Shown: positions 8,560-16,586 of the stretch, piece by piece
Layout: every line of letters begins with the position of its first letter
Position numbering within the stretch: position 1 is the stretch's first letter
Assembly (NCBI GenBank): GCA_021647785.1
Contig: JAKIUC010000011.1
Coordinates: 1-64,000 of the forward strand
Direction: 5' to 3'
DNA from: Melioribacteraceae bacterium
Lineage (GTDB): Bacteria; Bacteroidota; Ignavibacteria; Ignavibacteriales; Melioribacteraceae
Length of the DNA: 64,000 nt
The notes under the pieces: model-generated
What the model was told of the DNA's origin: nothing
The model's input: only the letters and a program-made list of their open reading frames with translations
Databases searched by the model: none
Position numbers and translations under genes: made by a program

Positions 8560-9295
8560 AATAGAATGGACAGAACAAACATGGAATCCATCGGTTGGCT
8601 GTAATAAAGTAAGTGCTGGCTGTGCCAATTGCTACGCTGAAGCTATGTCAAGACGGTTAAAAGCGATGGGTACGAAAGGTTATGAAAATGGATTTGAGTT
8701 TACTTTAATGGCTGAAAGATTAGAGCAACCTTTGGTAATTAAAAAGCCAACAAAGTTTTTTGTTAATTCAATGAGTGATTTATTTCACGAAAAAATGCCA
8801 TTTAGTTATCTTGATTTAATTTTTGATGTAATTGAAAAAACGTCATGGCACACCTATCAAATTCTCACAAAAAGAGAAAAGATAATGTCAACGTATTTAC
8901 AAGATAAAGATTTACCAACAAATGTTTGGCTCGGCGTAACCGTTGAAAATAGTTCTACAAAGCATAGAATAGACTATTTGCGAAATATTAACGCATCAAT
9001 CCGATTTATTTCTATTGAACCACTTTTAGAGGATGTTGGAAACCTTAATTTAGAAAACATTCATTGGGTAATTGTTGGTGGAGAAAGTGGTGTAAAGGCT
9101 CGTCCCATGGAGAGTACTTGGGCGTTAAATATAAAAGAACAATGCGAGCAATATATTAATGTTGCATTCTTTTTTAAACAATGGGGTGCTTGGGGTTCTG
9201 ATGGTATTAAGAGGAACAAAAAAGATAACGGACGAGAATTAGAAGGCAAAATTTATGATGAATATCCTGAGTTGATTGAAGAACTATTTGTATAA
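8546..9295 (+). CDS. DUF5131 (phage Gp37/Gp68) three-Cys-motif protein
   Basis: This 249-residue protein starts with the signature 'W-T-E-Q-T-W-N-P-S-V-G-C', giving Cys19, Cys26 and Cys29 (C-x6-C-x2-C-Y). The spacing resembles a metal- or Fe-S-binding cluster and distantly recalls radical-SAM proteins, though it is not the canonical C-x3-C-x2-C. Further family motifs are 'F-V-N-S-M-S-D-L-F-H', 'I-L-T-K-R', 'N-V-W-L-G-V-T-V-E' and 'V-I-V-G-G-E-S-G'. Its start lies inside the end of the TcmP gene. The family occurs in phages and accessory regions and has no proven function. There is no phage structural gene nearby, so this pair stands alone as a two-gene cassette. Confidence 0.88.
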   Translation: MKKSKIEWTEQTWNPSVGCNKVSAGCANCYAEAMSRRLKAMGTKGYENGFEFTLMAERLEQPLVIKKPTKFFVNSMSDLFHEKMPFSYLDLIFDVIEKTSWHTYQILTKREKIMSTYLQDKDLPTNVWLGVTVENSSTKHRIDYLRNINASIRFISIEPLLEDVGNLNLENIHWVIVGGESGVKARPMESTWALNIKEQCEQYINVAFFFKQWGAWGSDGIKRNKKDNGRELEGKIYDEYPELIEELFV

Positions 9296-9461
9296 CATTA
9301 TTAAAATAGAAAGAAAGGTTTTTAAAAAACTTGTGTGTGTTTTTGAGGTTTACAATTAGTTGCACATTATTTGAATATACATCACCGGTTAAATTGCTTG
9401 CAAAATTAAATGTAAAAGTGTATATATGGTTTTATATAAAGAGATATTAAAGGTGAATAAC

Positions 9462-9659
9462 ATGAATAGTGCAATAATAACAACAGAATCAAGTCAAGAC
9501 TTAAAACTGCTTTTAGAATTGGCAAAAAAAATAAATATTACAACCAAACTACTTTCAAAGGAAGAAGAAGAAGAATTGGGTTTAATAAATGCAATAAAGA
9601 GCGGAAGAACAAAAGAGTATATTGATACTGATAAATTCTTAAATAAAATCACACAATGA
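9462..9659 (+). CDS. Putative antitoxin of a degraded toxin-antitoxin pair
   Basis: The 65-residue protein starting at ATG 9462 has a strong ribosome site (AAAGGTGA) 8 bases upstream. A longer reading from 9426 lacks one. The sequence runs from a short strand into a helix with an acidic cluster (K-E-E-E-E-E-L) and a C-terminal 'D-K-F-L' helix, the general pattern of small type II antitoxins paired with RelE/YafQ-like toxins. Its stop TGA overlaps an ATG that begins a toxin-like stump (9656-9712), the usual ATGA coupling in such operons. The antitoxin class is not certain. Confidence 0.6.
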   Translation: MNSAIITTESSQDLKLLLELAKKINITTKLLSKEEEEELGLINAIKSGRTKEYIDTDKFLNKITQ

Positions 9660-9712
9660 TTGTACGAATTAATAAATCATTTGACAAAAACATCTCAACC
9701 TCTATACAATGA
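9656..9712 (+). pseudogene. Stump of a RelE/YafQ-like toxin gene
   Basis: An ATG overlapping the antitoxin stop opens an 18-codon frame reading M-I-V-R-I-N-K-S-F-D-K-N-I, then a stop at 9710-9712. 'I-x-K-S-F-x-K-x-I' is the usual N-terminus of YafQ/RelE-superfamily toxins of about 85-90 residues. The rest of the gene is missing and the convergent murI gene ends at 9695 inside it. I infer that a deletion removed the toxin and left an unpaired antitoxin. Confidence 0.55.
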
Positions 9713-10522
9713 ATCAACATCAATCTTTTCAATATGCTTTATCTCTGTTCCTAAAAATCTTTCGGCTACTGATTTAAACTTTGCTGGTAAATCGCTCACA
9801 TAAAATTGGTGAGTTCCTAATTGATTGGAATCGTTTCGTATGCCACGCCCATTTAAGTAGTCTTCAACTTCAAGCGATGCTGCCATTCCAGAATCGATAA
9901 GTGTTACACTCTCTCCCATAACTTCTTGAATAACGCCAGCAAGTAGTGGGTAATGTGTGCATCCTAAAATTACAGTGTCAACTTCAAAATCTTTTAAATC
10001 CTGCAAATACTCTTTTGCAATTAACTTTGTTGCTTCATGATCCAACCAGCCTTCTTCGGTAATGGGTACAAATAACGGACATGGTTTTTCAATTATTTCA
10101 AGATTTTTTTCAAGGCGTTTTAATTCACTTGAATATGCTTTGTTACTAATTGTGACGTTTGTACCAATTACTCCAATCCTACCATTCTTAGTTGATTTCA
10201 AAGCTAAGTGGGTGCCGGGTTCAATCATTCCAATAATTGGAATAGTAAACTTCTCTTTTAATTTATTTATTGCAACTGAAGATGCTGTATTACATGCAAC
10301 AATTATTAGCTTAACATTTTTGTTAATTAAAAATTGTGCGTCTTGGTAAGAATACTCTACTACTGTTTCATTAGACTTTGTACCGTACGGAACCCTCGCA
10401 GTATCGCCAAAATAAACAATGTTTTCATTTGGCAGCATTGCTATAATTCTTTTTGCAACTGTTAAGCCGCCAATTCCAGAATCAAAAATTCCGATAGGTG
10501 ATGTTTTATTGAAAAACTGCAA
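9695..10522 (-). CDS. murI: Glutamate racemase
   Basis: The 275-residue protein converts L- to D-glutamate for peptidoglycan. Family motifs are all present: 'G-I-F-D-S-G-I-G-G-L-T-V' (Asp14), catalytic Cys77 in 'V-A-C-N-T-A-S-S' and catalytic Cys188 in 'L-G-C-T-H-Y-P'. Length is normal for the family and the enzyme is cytoplasmic and cofactor-free. It follows glnD after 9 bases on the same strand, so both are probably transcribed together. Its 3' end meets the toxin stump on the opposite strand. Confidence 0.97.
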   Translation of the reverse strand: MQFFNKTSPIGIFDSGIGGLTVAKRIIAMLPNENIVYFGDTARVPYGTKSNETVVEYSYQDAQFLINKNVKLIIVACNTASSVAINKLKEKFTIPIIGMIEPGTHLALKSTKNGRIGVIGTNVTISNKAYSSELKRLEKNLEIIEKPCPLFVPITEEGWLDHEATKLIAKEYLQDLKDFEVDTVILGCTHYPLLAGVIQEVMGESVTLIDSGMAASLEVEDYLNGRGIRNDSNQLGTHQFYVSDLPAKFKSVAERFLGTEIKHIEKIDVDSLYRG

Positions 10523-10531
10523 ATTAACCCC

Positions 10532-13093
10532 TTATAAAATTTCGGCTATTGCTAACTTCAGTTCAAGCGTAATAAGTTCATGATCGGAATCTGTAATTTT
10601 ATTTCCATTTCTATCCAGCACATAAAAAGCATCAACAACATCATCCGATTTTGTTGCAATCTTTGCAAAATATATTACCAAGCCAAGTTCATTCATCTTG
10701 CTGGTTATTTGGTATAACATTCCAATTCTATCTGGGGAATGAACATCAATGATACTGTAATTATCGTACTCTTCAAAATCAATTTTAATTTTATCTTTTC
10801 GCTTAAAGAGTTTATTCTCTATTCGCCACCATCGCGATTTTATTTTATTAAACTCTTGAGTTATATGAAGTTCATTAAGCAATGCTGCAACAATATTCTT
10901 TTTAATTGAACTATATTTTTCCTCGTCAACTAATTTCTTGGACCTAAAATCTGTTACATTAAAATTGTCAATAACAATTCCATCCTTCCGAGTAAATATT
11001 TTTGCGTCATGTATGTTCAAATCGCTTATTGAAAGAGATCCGCAAAGCCGGGCAAGTAAAGATTCGGAATCCCTTGTAATAACAGTAATATTTGTAAAAC
11101 CATTTTCTTCCTTGAAGAAGACTGAAACTTTATTTCCACTCTCAATCTCTTTTACATGCTCATTTATTTCTTCGTGCGAGTAGAGCTGCAAATAGCTCGC
11201 ATCATCAATAGATTCAACGTGCGATTTAACTACATCATTATCTGCAATTTTAGGATTACTAATCATAGCAAGGGTGTTTTCGTACAACAACTCTTTCCCG
11301 GAGAGTTTATCATTTAACATAGAACAACTTTTTTTGTAAAGTTCTTCTAAAAGTTCACTCTTCCAGCTTGTCCAAACCACAGGACTAACGGCAGATAAAT
11401 CTGCATAAGTTAAAAGGTAAAGGTAGTTCAATTCTGTTTTGCTCGAAAAAAGCGAGACAAAATTATCCAAAGTTTCAGGGTCATTTAGATTTCTTCTAAA
11501 AGCAACTTGCTCCATTGCTAAATGATGTTTAACTAAAAACTGTACCAACTCGGTCTCTTCCTGACCATACCCTAACTGCATCATTATTGTTTCGGCAATT
11601 TCTGCACCAATAATTTCATGCCCAGAAATACTCATTGGCTTAGCAATATCATGTAAAAGTACTGATAGATAAAGGGTATCCTTGACCTTGATACTATCAA
11701 AAATATTCCACAATAGTGAATCGCTTTCATTAAGATACTCAAGATTTTTGATTGCAATTAATGTATGTTCATCCGCAGTATAACAATGGTAAACGCCTGG
11801 CTGAAAAAATCCAATCAAATCTCTAAATTCTGGAAGGAACGCCCCAAGTATTCCTAAACTATTCATAACACTAAGTGTCTCTCCAACTTTATGCGGAAGC
11901 TTTAAAATCTCTCTAAAAAAAACAGAGGAGGATAACGAATATTGCTCACTATCTTCTACATCAATTGCACTATTGATTATTATCGAACGTAAGTTTTGAC
12001 TGAAACGTGCATGATGCAGCCCTCTATAATAAAACCCTCGCATTGCTTCTGCAATAGATAACTCTCTCCTCTCGTTGTTGAGATAAATTAAATTATCTTT
12101 GATTGAAAAATCATCATCAAGTTCAATTGATAGAAACTCGGAAACAGGAGTAGATAGTTCTTCCTCATATCTTTTAACTAAAGTGCGAGAAAAACGAAAG
12201 ACAACATTTGTGGCAGTAAAATACTCCAACATAAACTCTTTCCAATTATTCTCTGTATAACCAAGTGAGTGGGCAATTTTTTCCTGCAAAGTAAATTCTA
12301 ATCTATCCTCTCTTCTATTTGATAAGAGGTGAAGTAGGTTTCTAACACGGAGCAAAGTTTTATAACTATTTAATAATCTCCTAACCCCTCTGCTATCAAT
12401 GAACTTTTCTTTTTTCATTTTCAATAAAAAAAGTTCTGTTTGAGTGATCTCTTCTTGGTTGGAAATAATAGTATTGTTCTTAATTGAGTATATCCACTCT
12501 ATTGTGTGGAAGTCACGCAGCCCGCCTGCTGTTGATTTTACATTAGGCTCTAATACTTTAGGAGACTCCCCATATTTTTTATGCCGCTGTTTAATATCTG
12601 CAAAGTACTGATTCAGCAATCTTGTTTTGTGTGTTTCATCAAGCACCGAAAGGATTTTCTCATTCCATGTTTTATAAAGCTCTTTATTACCAATGAGAAA
12701 GCGAGTTTCAAAGAATTGAGTAAACGAAGTTAAATCATCCTCTAAAAAATTATCTATATCTGAAAATTCTCTAACCGTGTGTGATATCTCTATTCCAATA
12801 TCCCAAAGCAGAGTTACACTCTCCTCTATGCTCTTTTCGTACCCTTCAATCTTATCGAGTATAAACATTAAATCAATATCTGAATAAGGCGAAAGTTCAC
12901 GCCGGCTAAAACTTCCTGCAGCAACTAAAACAAATTCAATTTTTTGTTTTGCCAAAGTTTTAAAAATATATTCTTCAACCAAAAGACTATAGTTAATACA
13001 TAATTTAAATGCATCTTCTAACATCTCTTTGTTATTGAAGAGTTTCGCTTTCTCAGCTTCAAATTGTTTTTTTATTTCTAAAGTCTTTTGCAT
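10532..13093 (-). CDS. glnD: [Protein-PII] uridylyltransferase / uridylyl-removing enzyme
   Basis: The 853-residue protein has the full GlnD layout. The nucleotidyltransferase motif G-S-F-S-R-R-E-L-S-P-Y-S-D-I-D-L is at residues 60-75. An HD hydrolase motif L-L-H-D-I-A-K lies near residue 480. Two C-terminal ACT domains lie at about 655-720 and 775-840. GlnD senses glutamine and uridylylates or deuridylylates PII to control nitrogen assimilation. No PII or glutamine synthetase gene is in the window. It is 9 bases upstream of murI and separated from the tyrosine phenol-lyase gene by a hairpin. Confidence 0.95.
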   Translation of the reverse strand: MQKTLEIKKQFEAEKAKLFNNKEMLEDAFKLCINYSLLVEEYIFKTLAKQKIEFVLVAAGSFSRRELSPYSDIDLMFILDKIEGYEKSIEESVTLLWDIGIEISHTVREFSDIDNFLEDDLTSFTQFFETRFLIGNKELYKTWNEKILSVLDETHKTRLLNQYFADIKQRHKKYGESPKVLEPNVKSTAGGLRDFHTIEWIYSIKNNTIISNQEEITQTELFLLKMKKEKFIDSRGVRRLLNSYKTLLRVRNLLHLLSNRREDRLEFTLQEKIAHSLGYTENNWKEFMLEYFTATNVVFRFSRTLVKRYEEELSTPVSEFLSIELDDDFSIKDNLIYLNNERRELSIAEAMRGFYYRGLHHARFSQNLRSIIINSAIDVEDSEQYSLSSSVFFREILKLPHKVGETLSVMNSLGILGAFLPEFRDLIGFFQPGVYHCYTADEHTLIAIKNLEYLNESDSLLWNIFDSIKVKDTLYLSVLLHDIAKPMSISGHEIIGAEIAETIMMQLGYGQEETELVQFLVKHHLAMEQVAFRRNLNDPETLDNFVSLFSSKTELNYLYLLTYADLSAVSPVVWTSWKSELLEELYKKSCSMLNDKLSGKELLYENTLAMISNPKIADNDVVKSHVESIDDASYLQLYSHEEINEHVKEIESGNKVSVFFKEENGFTNITVITRDSESLLARLCGSLSISDLNIHDAKIFTRKDGIVIDNFNVTDFRSKKLVDEEKYSSIKKNIVAALLNELHITQEFNKIKSRWWRIENKLFKRKDKIKIDFEEYDNYSIIDVHSPDRIGMLYQITSKMNELGLVIYFAKIATKSDDVVDAFYVLDRNGNKITDSDHELITLELKLAIAEIL

Positions 13094-13119
13094 AAAATAA
13101 ATCTACTCGTTATAAATTT

Positions 13120-13152
13120 AAACCTCGAAATATATTATAATATTCGAGGTTT
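13120..13152 (-). terminator. Hairpin between the tyrosine phenol-lyase gene and glnD
   Basis: A 10-bp perfect stem (13120-13129 with 13143-13152, A-A-A-C-C-T-C-G-A-A) encloses an AT-only loop. It sits downstream of the lyase gene on the same strand. The following bases are AT-rich but not a clean T-run, so it may be a weak terminator. Confidence 0.5.
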
Positions 13153-13162
13153 AAAAATAGAT

Positions 13163-13188
13163 AATTAATTCTATACTTAGAATTAATT
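13163..13188. terminator. AT-rich hairpin at the end of the tyrosine phenol-lyase gene
   Basis: An 11-bp perfect stem (13163-13173 with 13178-13188) with a TACT loop overlaps the stop codon of the lyase gene. It could protect the 3' end or help termination together with the hairpin at 13120-13152. Confidence 0.35.
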
Positions 13189-14575
13189 AAAGTTTTTCAA
13201 ATCTTCCTTGAAAAAATCTTAGATACTCTGGTTCATAAATCATTTTAAGACCAGTAATGTTTTTTCTGTTTTGATAAACAGCCACAATCGATTCAACCGC
13301 AACATCAATGTGGGCTTGGGTATAAACACGACGTGGAAATGTTAACCGCACAAGCTCTAATTTGGGGAATCGATGTTCACCCGTTTTCTGATCCCGTCCG
13401 GCAGAAACAACACCTCGCTCCATACCGCGAACACCAGAATCAAGATACAACTCTGCTGCAAGAGTTTGTGCCGGAAATTGATCTTGTGGTAAATGACTTA
13501 ATATTTTTTTTGCATCAAGAAAGATGGCATGCCCGCCAACCGGACGAACATATGGAACTCCATATTTATCTAACTCTGCACCAAAATATTCTACCTGTCC
13601 AATACGTGCCCTAATATTATCAAACTCAACCATCTCATCAAGCCCAATAGCCATAGCCTCCATATCACGTCCTGCAAGTCCGCCATAAGTATGGAGTCCT
13701 TCATAAACCACAACCATGTTGCGTGCTTTTTCAAAAAACTTTTTGTTTTTAGTAGCAAGAATGCCGCCTATGTTTACCATTAAATCTTTCTTTGCACTAA
13801 CCCAAATTCCTTCAAAATAGGAACACATCTCCTTCAAGATTGCAGCAATAGTTTTTTTAGCATAGCCTCGTTCTCTCATTTTAATGAAGTATGCATTTTC
13901 AACTGCACGAGTAGCATCAAACCATAATTTTATTTTGTGCGACTGGCATAACTTATAAACATCCTTAAGGTTCTTCATCGAGAAGGGTTGCCCGCCCGCC
14001 ATGTTTACCGGACCAGCCATACTTACATACGGTATTTTTTTTGCACCTACTTTATTGATTAATGCTTTTAATTTTTTGAGATCAATATTTCCTTTAAATG
14101 GCTTTTCATTAGTTGGGTTGTGGGCTTCGTCAACAATAACATCCACAAATGTAGCACCAGCCAATTCTTGATGAAGACGTGTTGTTGTAAAATACATGTT
14201 GCCAGGAATGTAATCACCCTCTTTAATTAGAATTTGAGAAATCATGTGCTCTGCAGCTCTACCCTGATGAGTTGGAACAAAGTAGGGCATTCCATAATAT
14301 TTTTTTACATTATTCCACAAGTGATAAAAATTTCTACTGCCTGCGTATGCTTCATCTCCCACCATCATTCCTGCCCACTGCCTATCGCTCATTGCGTTTG
14401 TACCGCTATCGGTAAGTAAATCAATGTAAACATCTTCCGATTCTAAAAGGAAGGTGTTGTAGCCAGCAGTTTTAATTGCCCTCTCCCGATGCTCCCTTGT
14501 TGTCATTTTAATAGGCTCAACCACTTTAATTTTGAATGGTTCAGCCCAGCTTTTTTTAATAACTTTCTTAGCCAT
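13187..14575 (-). CDS. tpl: Tyrosine phenol-lyase (beta-eliminating PLP lyase; tryptophanase relative)
   Basis: The ATG at 14575 has an AAAGGAGC ribosome site, so I discard 14 upstream residues. The 462-residue protein belongs to the tryptophanase/tyrosine phenol-lyase family. The PLP lysine is Lys263 in S-A-K-K-D. Two positions that separate the two activities look lyase-like: Arg387 in M-E-R-G, which lines up with Arg381 of the Citrobacter enzyme (tryptophanase has a non-basic residue there), and Thr130 in Y-F-T-T-T-R, equivalent to Thr124. The enzyme would split tyrosine into phenol, pyruvate and ammonia. Automatic pipelines may call it tryptophanase; the residue comparison is from memory. 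It is a single gene with no transporter beside it. Confidence 0.78.
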   Translation of the reverse strand: MAKKVIKKSWAEPFKIKVVEPIKMTTREHRERAIKTAGYNTFLLESEDVYIDLLTDSGTNAMSDRQWAGMMVGDEAYAGSRNFYHLWNNVKKYYGMPYFVPTHQGRAAEHMISQILIKEGDYIPGNMYFTTTRLHQELAGATFVDVIVDEAHNPTNEKPFKGNIDLKKLKALINKVGAKKIPYVSMAGPVNMAGGQPFSMKNLKDVYKLCQSHKIKLWFDATRAVENAYFIKMRERGYAKKTIAAILKEMCSYFEGIWVSAKKDLMVNIGGILATKNKKFFEKARNMVVVYEGLHTYGGLAGRDMEAMAIGLDEMVEFDNIRARIGQVEYFGAELDKYGVPYVRPVGGHAIFLDAKKILSHLPQDQFPAQTLAAELYLDSGVRGMERGVVSAGRDQKTGEHRFPKLELVRLTFPRRVYTQAHIDVAVESIVAVYQNRKNITGLKMIYEPEYLRFFQGRFEKL

Positions 14576-14676
14576 AAGTGCTCCTTTTACTATTTGTATA
14601 ATTAAAAAAACACTCAAGAAAATTTCAATCCTAAGCCAGCAATATTTGGAGTTGGCTCAATTCTTCTAAGAGTATG

Positions 14677-15075
14677 TTAGTTTAGTGAAAAATCTTCGTC
14701 ATCATCAAAATCCCCGAGTTCATCAAATTCATCGTACTCAACTTCAACAATAGAGCTTATTCCTCCGCGAACATTGAACTTTGCTGTAACAGTAAGATAA
14801 CTTGGTTTTAATACTTCAACCAAATCGTCCAATATTTTATTAGTAACAGCTTCAAAAAACATTCCGTCATTTCTGTATGAGTTTAAATAAAGCTTATAAG
14901 ATTTTAGCTCTACACAAACCTCGTTTGGAATGTACTCCATAACTATTGTTGCAAAATCGGGCTGTCCTGTTTTTGGGCAAAGTGAAGTAAACTCAGGAGC
15001 AAGATGCTCAATAGTGTATTCCCTTTCCGGATTTGGGTTTTCAAATGTTTCTAAAATTTTTGTTTTATCTTCCAT
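14677..15075 (-). CDS. queF: 7-cyano-7-deazaguanine (preQ0) reductase
   Basis: This 132-residue, short-type (unimodular) QueF makes preQ1 from preQ0 with NADPH in queuosine biosynthesis. The thioimide-forming Cys33 sits in '[11 protein letters not shown]', with Asp40 as the acid. The family motif 'E-L-K-S-Y-K-L-Y' and the partner-strand 'F-x-V-R-G-G-I' are also present. The acidic C-terminal tail (D-D-E-D) is unusual but harmless. It lies 14 bases after queC on the same strand. Confidence 0.96.
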   Translation of the reverse strand: MEDKTKILETFENPNPEREYTIEHLAPEFTSLCPKTGQPDFATIVMEYIPNEVCVELKSYKLYLNSYRNDGMFFEAVTNKILDDLVEVLKPSYLTVTAKFNVRGGISSIVEVEYDEFDELGDFDDDEDFSLN

Positions 15076-15089
15076 TATTTTCTCTCTTA

Positions 15090-15776
15090 TTAATATTTGG
15101 GTCTAATTTTGTACGGAATCGGATCTTCAATTTTTTGTTGTTGAAATCCTCTTAACCTCAACGCACAACTATCGCAAACGCCGCATGCTTCATCCTCGTT
15201 TTGGTAACATGACCATGTTAGGCTTAAGGGTGCATTAAGTTCCATTCCCCTTTCAATTATTTCATTTTTATTCATATAAATTATTGGAGTTTTTATTTCT
15301 ATTTTTGTCGCTGGTTTTGTTCCGAGAGCAATTACTGAATTGAATGAATTAAAAAATTCGGGACGACAATCGGGGTAACCTGATGAATCCTCAAACACTG
15401 CACCGATAAAAACTGCTTCAGCACCAATAACTTCAGCCCAGCTAACACACGCAGTTAAAATGTTTGCATTTCTAAAAGGTACATAAGAATTGGGTACTTC
15501 ATCAGCTTCTAAATTAGCTTCTCCAACTTCTATTGATTTATCGGTAAGTGAAGACCCTCCAATTTTTGCCAAGTGATTAAAGTCTATTATTATTTTCTGT
15601 TTTACAGAATAGAAATCTGCAATATCATTAAATGCTTTCAACTCTCTTGCTTCTGTTCGTTGCCCATAATTAATGTGAGCAAATGCGAGTTCATATTTTT
15701 GGCTTGCCATTGCTGCTGTTACACAACTATCGAGACCACCACTAACAGCAACAACTGCAATTTTTTTATTTTTCAT
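15090..15776 (-). CDS. queC: 7-cyano-7-deazaguanine synthase
   Basis: The 228-residue ATP-dependent enzyme turns 7-carboxy-7-deazaguanine into preQ0. The PP-loop S-G-G-L-D-S is at residues 12-17. The zinc-binding cysteines near the C-terminus follow the family pattern (C-Y[13 protein letters not shown]). Together with queF just downstream it forms a two-gene queuosine-precursor operon. No queD, queE or tgt is in view. Confidence 0.96.
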   Translation of the reverse strand: MKNKKIAVVAVSGGLDSCVTAAMASQKYELAFAHINYGQRTEARELKAFNDIADFYSVKQKIIIDFNHLAKIGGSSLTDKSIEVGEANLEADEVPNSYVPFRNANILTACVSWAEVIGAEAVFIGAVFEDSSGYPDCRPEFFNSFNSVIALGTKPATKIEIKTPIIYMNKNEIIERGMELNAPLSLTWSCYQNEDEACGVCDSCALRLRGFQQQKIEDPIPYKIRPKY

Positions 15777-15886
15777 ACCCTAATAATAACAATAAGAAAA
15801 TCAACTTAGCAAGTTGGAATATTTCAGTTTAGTCTAAAATAAACTATTTTGCACATCCAAAATTAAACCTATAATTGAGAATAATT

Positions 15887-16585
15887 ATGAAAAAATTAAT
15901 AACACTTTTATTACTTACTATTTTCTTTTCTTGTTCAGCTATCGAGAGCGAGAAGAAGGAGAAAACATTAAAAGGATTTTATTCCTATATGGCTGATGCT
16001 GGAATATTTACAGATTGTGAAACCAATAAAAAATATCCGGTAGCATTTGAAGCTGATAATATTGCATTGGAGAGAGCCTACCTAAAAGCACGAAAAGACC
16101 CTGGCGAAAAAATTATTGTTACTTTAAGTGGGCATTATGAAAGCCGTGCAAAAATGGAAGGAGATGGAGAAAGAGAATTTTTAATAGTAGCCAAGTTTAA
16201 TAAAATTTTTCCACATATCGATTGTGTTCAAAATTTAGGAACGGCAAATTTGAAAAATACTTTTTGGAGTTTACGGGAGCTAAATGGAAAATCAACCAAA
16301 GATTATAAGGTTGATAGAGAAATGCACCTTTTAATAAAAAACGATAGCAGCATTAAGGGCTTTTCCGGATGCAACAACTTCTTCGGTAATTCCTCTATAA
16401 GCAACGACTCACTACGGTTTAGCCAAATTGGATCGACACGAATGATGTGCAAAAACATAGAACTTGAAACAGAATATTTTAAAGCCCTCGAAAAAACAAA
16501 TAGGTATGAGATTTACGGTGAATACTTGTATCTGTACTTTGAAGAGGAATTATTAGCAATATTTGAATCTGTTTATTTTAATTGA
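15887..16585 (+). CDS. META-domain (HslJ-like) lipoprotein with NlpE-like N-terminal region
   Basis: The better start is ATG 15887 (four codons inside the longest frame). It gives M-K-K-L-I-T-L-L-L-L-T-I-F-F-S-C, a lipoprotein signal with the lipobox Cys at residue 16. The N-terminal half ('G-F-Y-S-Y-M-A-D-A-G-I-F-T-D-C', then 'G-H-Y-E-S-R') resembles the COG3015/NlpE-type domain. The C-terminal half from about residue 125 shows META-domain features: 'F-W-S-L-R-E-L-N-G', 'G-F-S-G-C-N-N-F-F-G' and 'T-R-M-M-C'. This pairing is common in envelope lipoproteins linked to stress resistance. Exact role unknown. It converges with the outer-membrane protein gene at 16587. Confidence 0.75.
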   Translation: MKKLITLLLLTIFFSCSAIESEKKEKTLKGFYSYMADAGIFTDCETNKKYPVAFEADNIALERAYLKARKDPGEKIIVTLSGHYESRAKMEGDGEREFLIVAKFNKIFPHIDCVQNLGTANLKNTFWSLRELNGKSTKDYKVDREMHLLIKNDSSIKGFSGCNNFFGNSSISNDSLRFSQIGSTRMMCKNIELETEYFKALEKTNRYEIYGEYLYLYFEEELLAIFESVYFN

Positions 16586-16586
16586 G

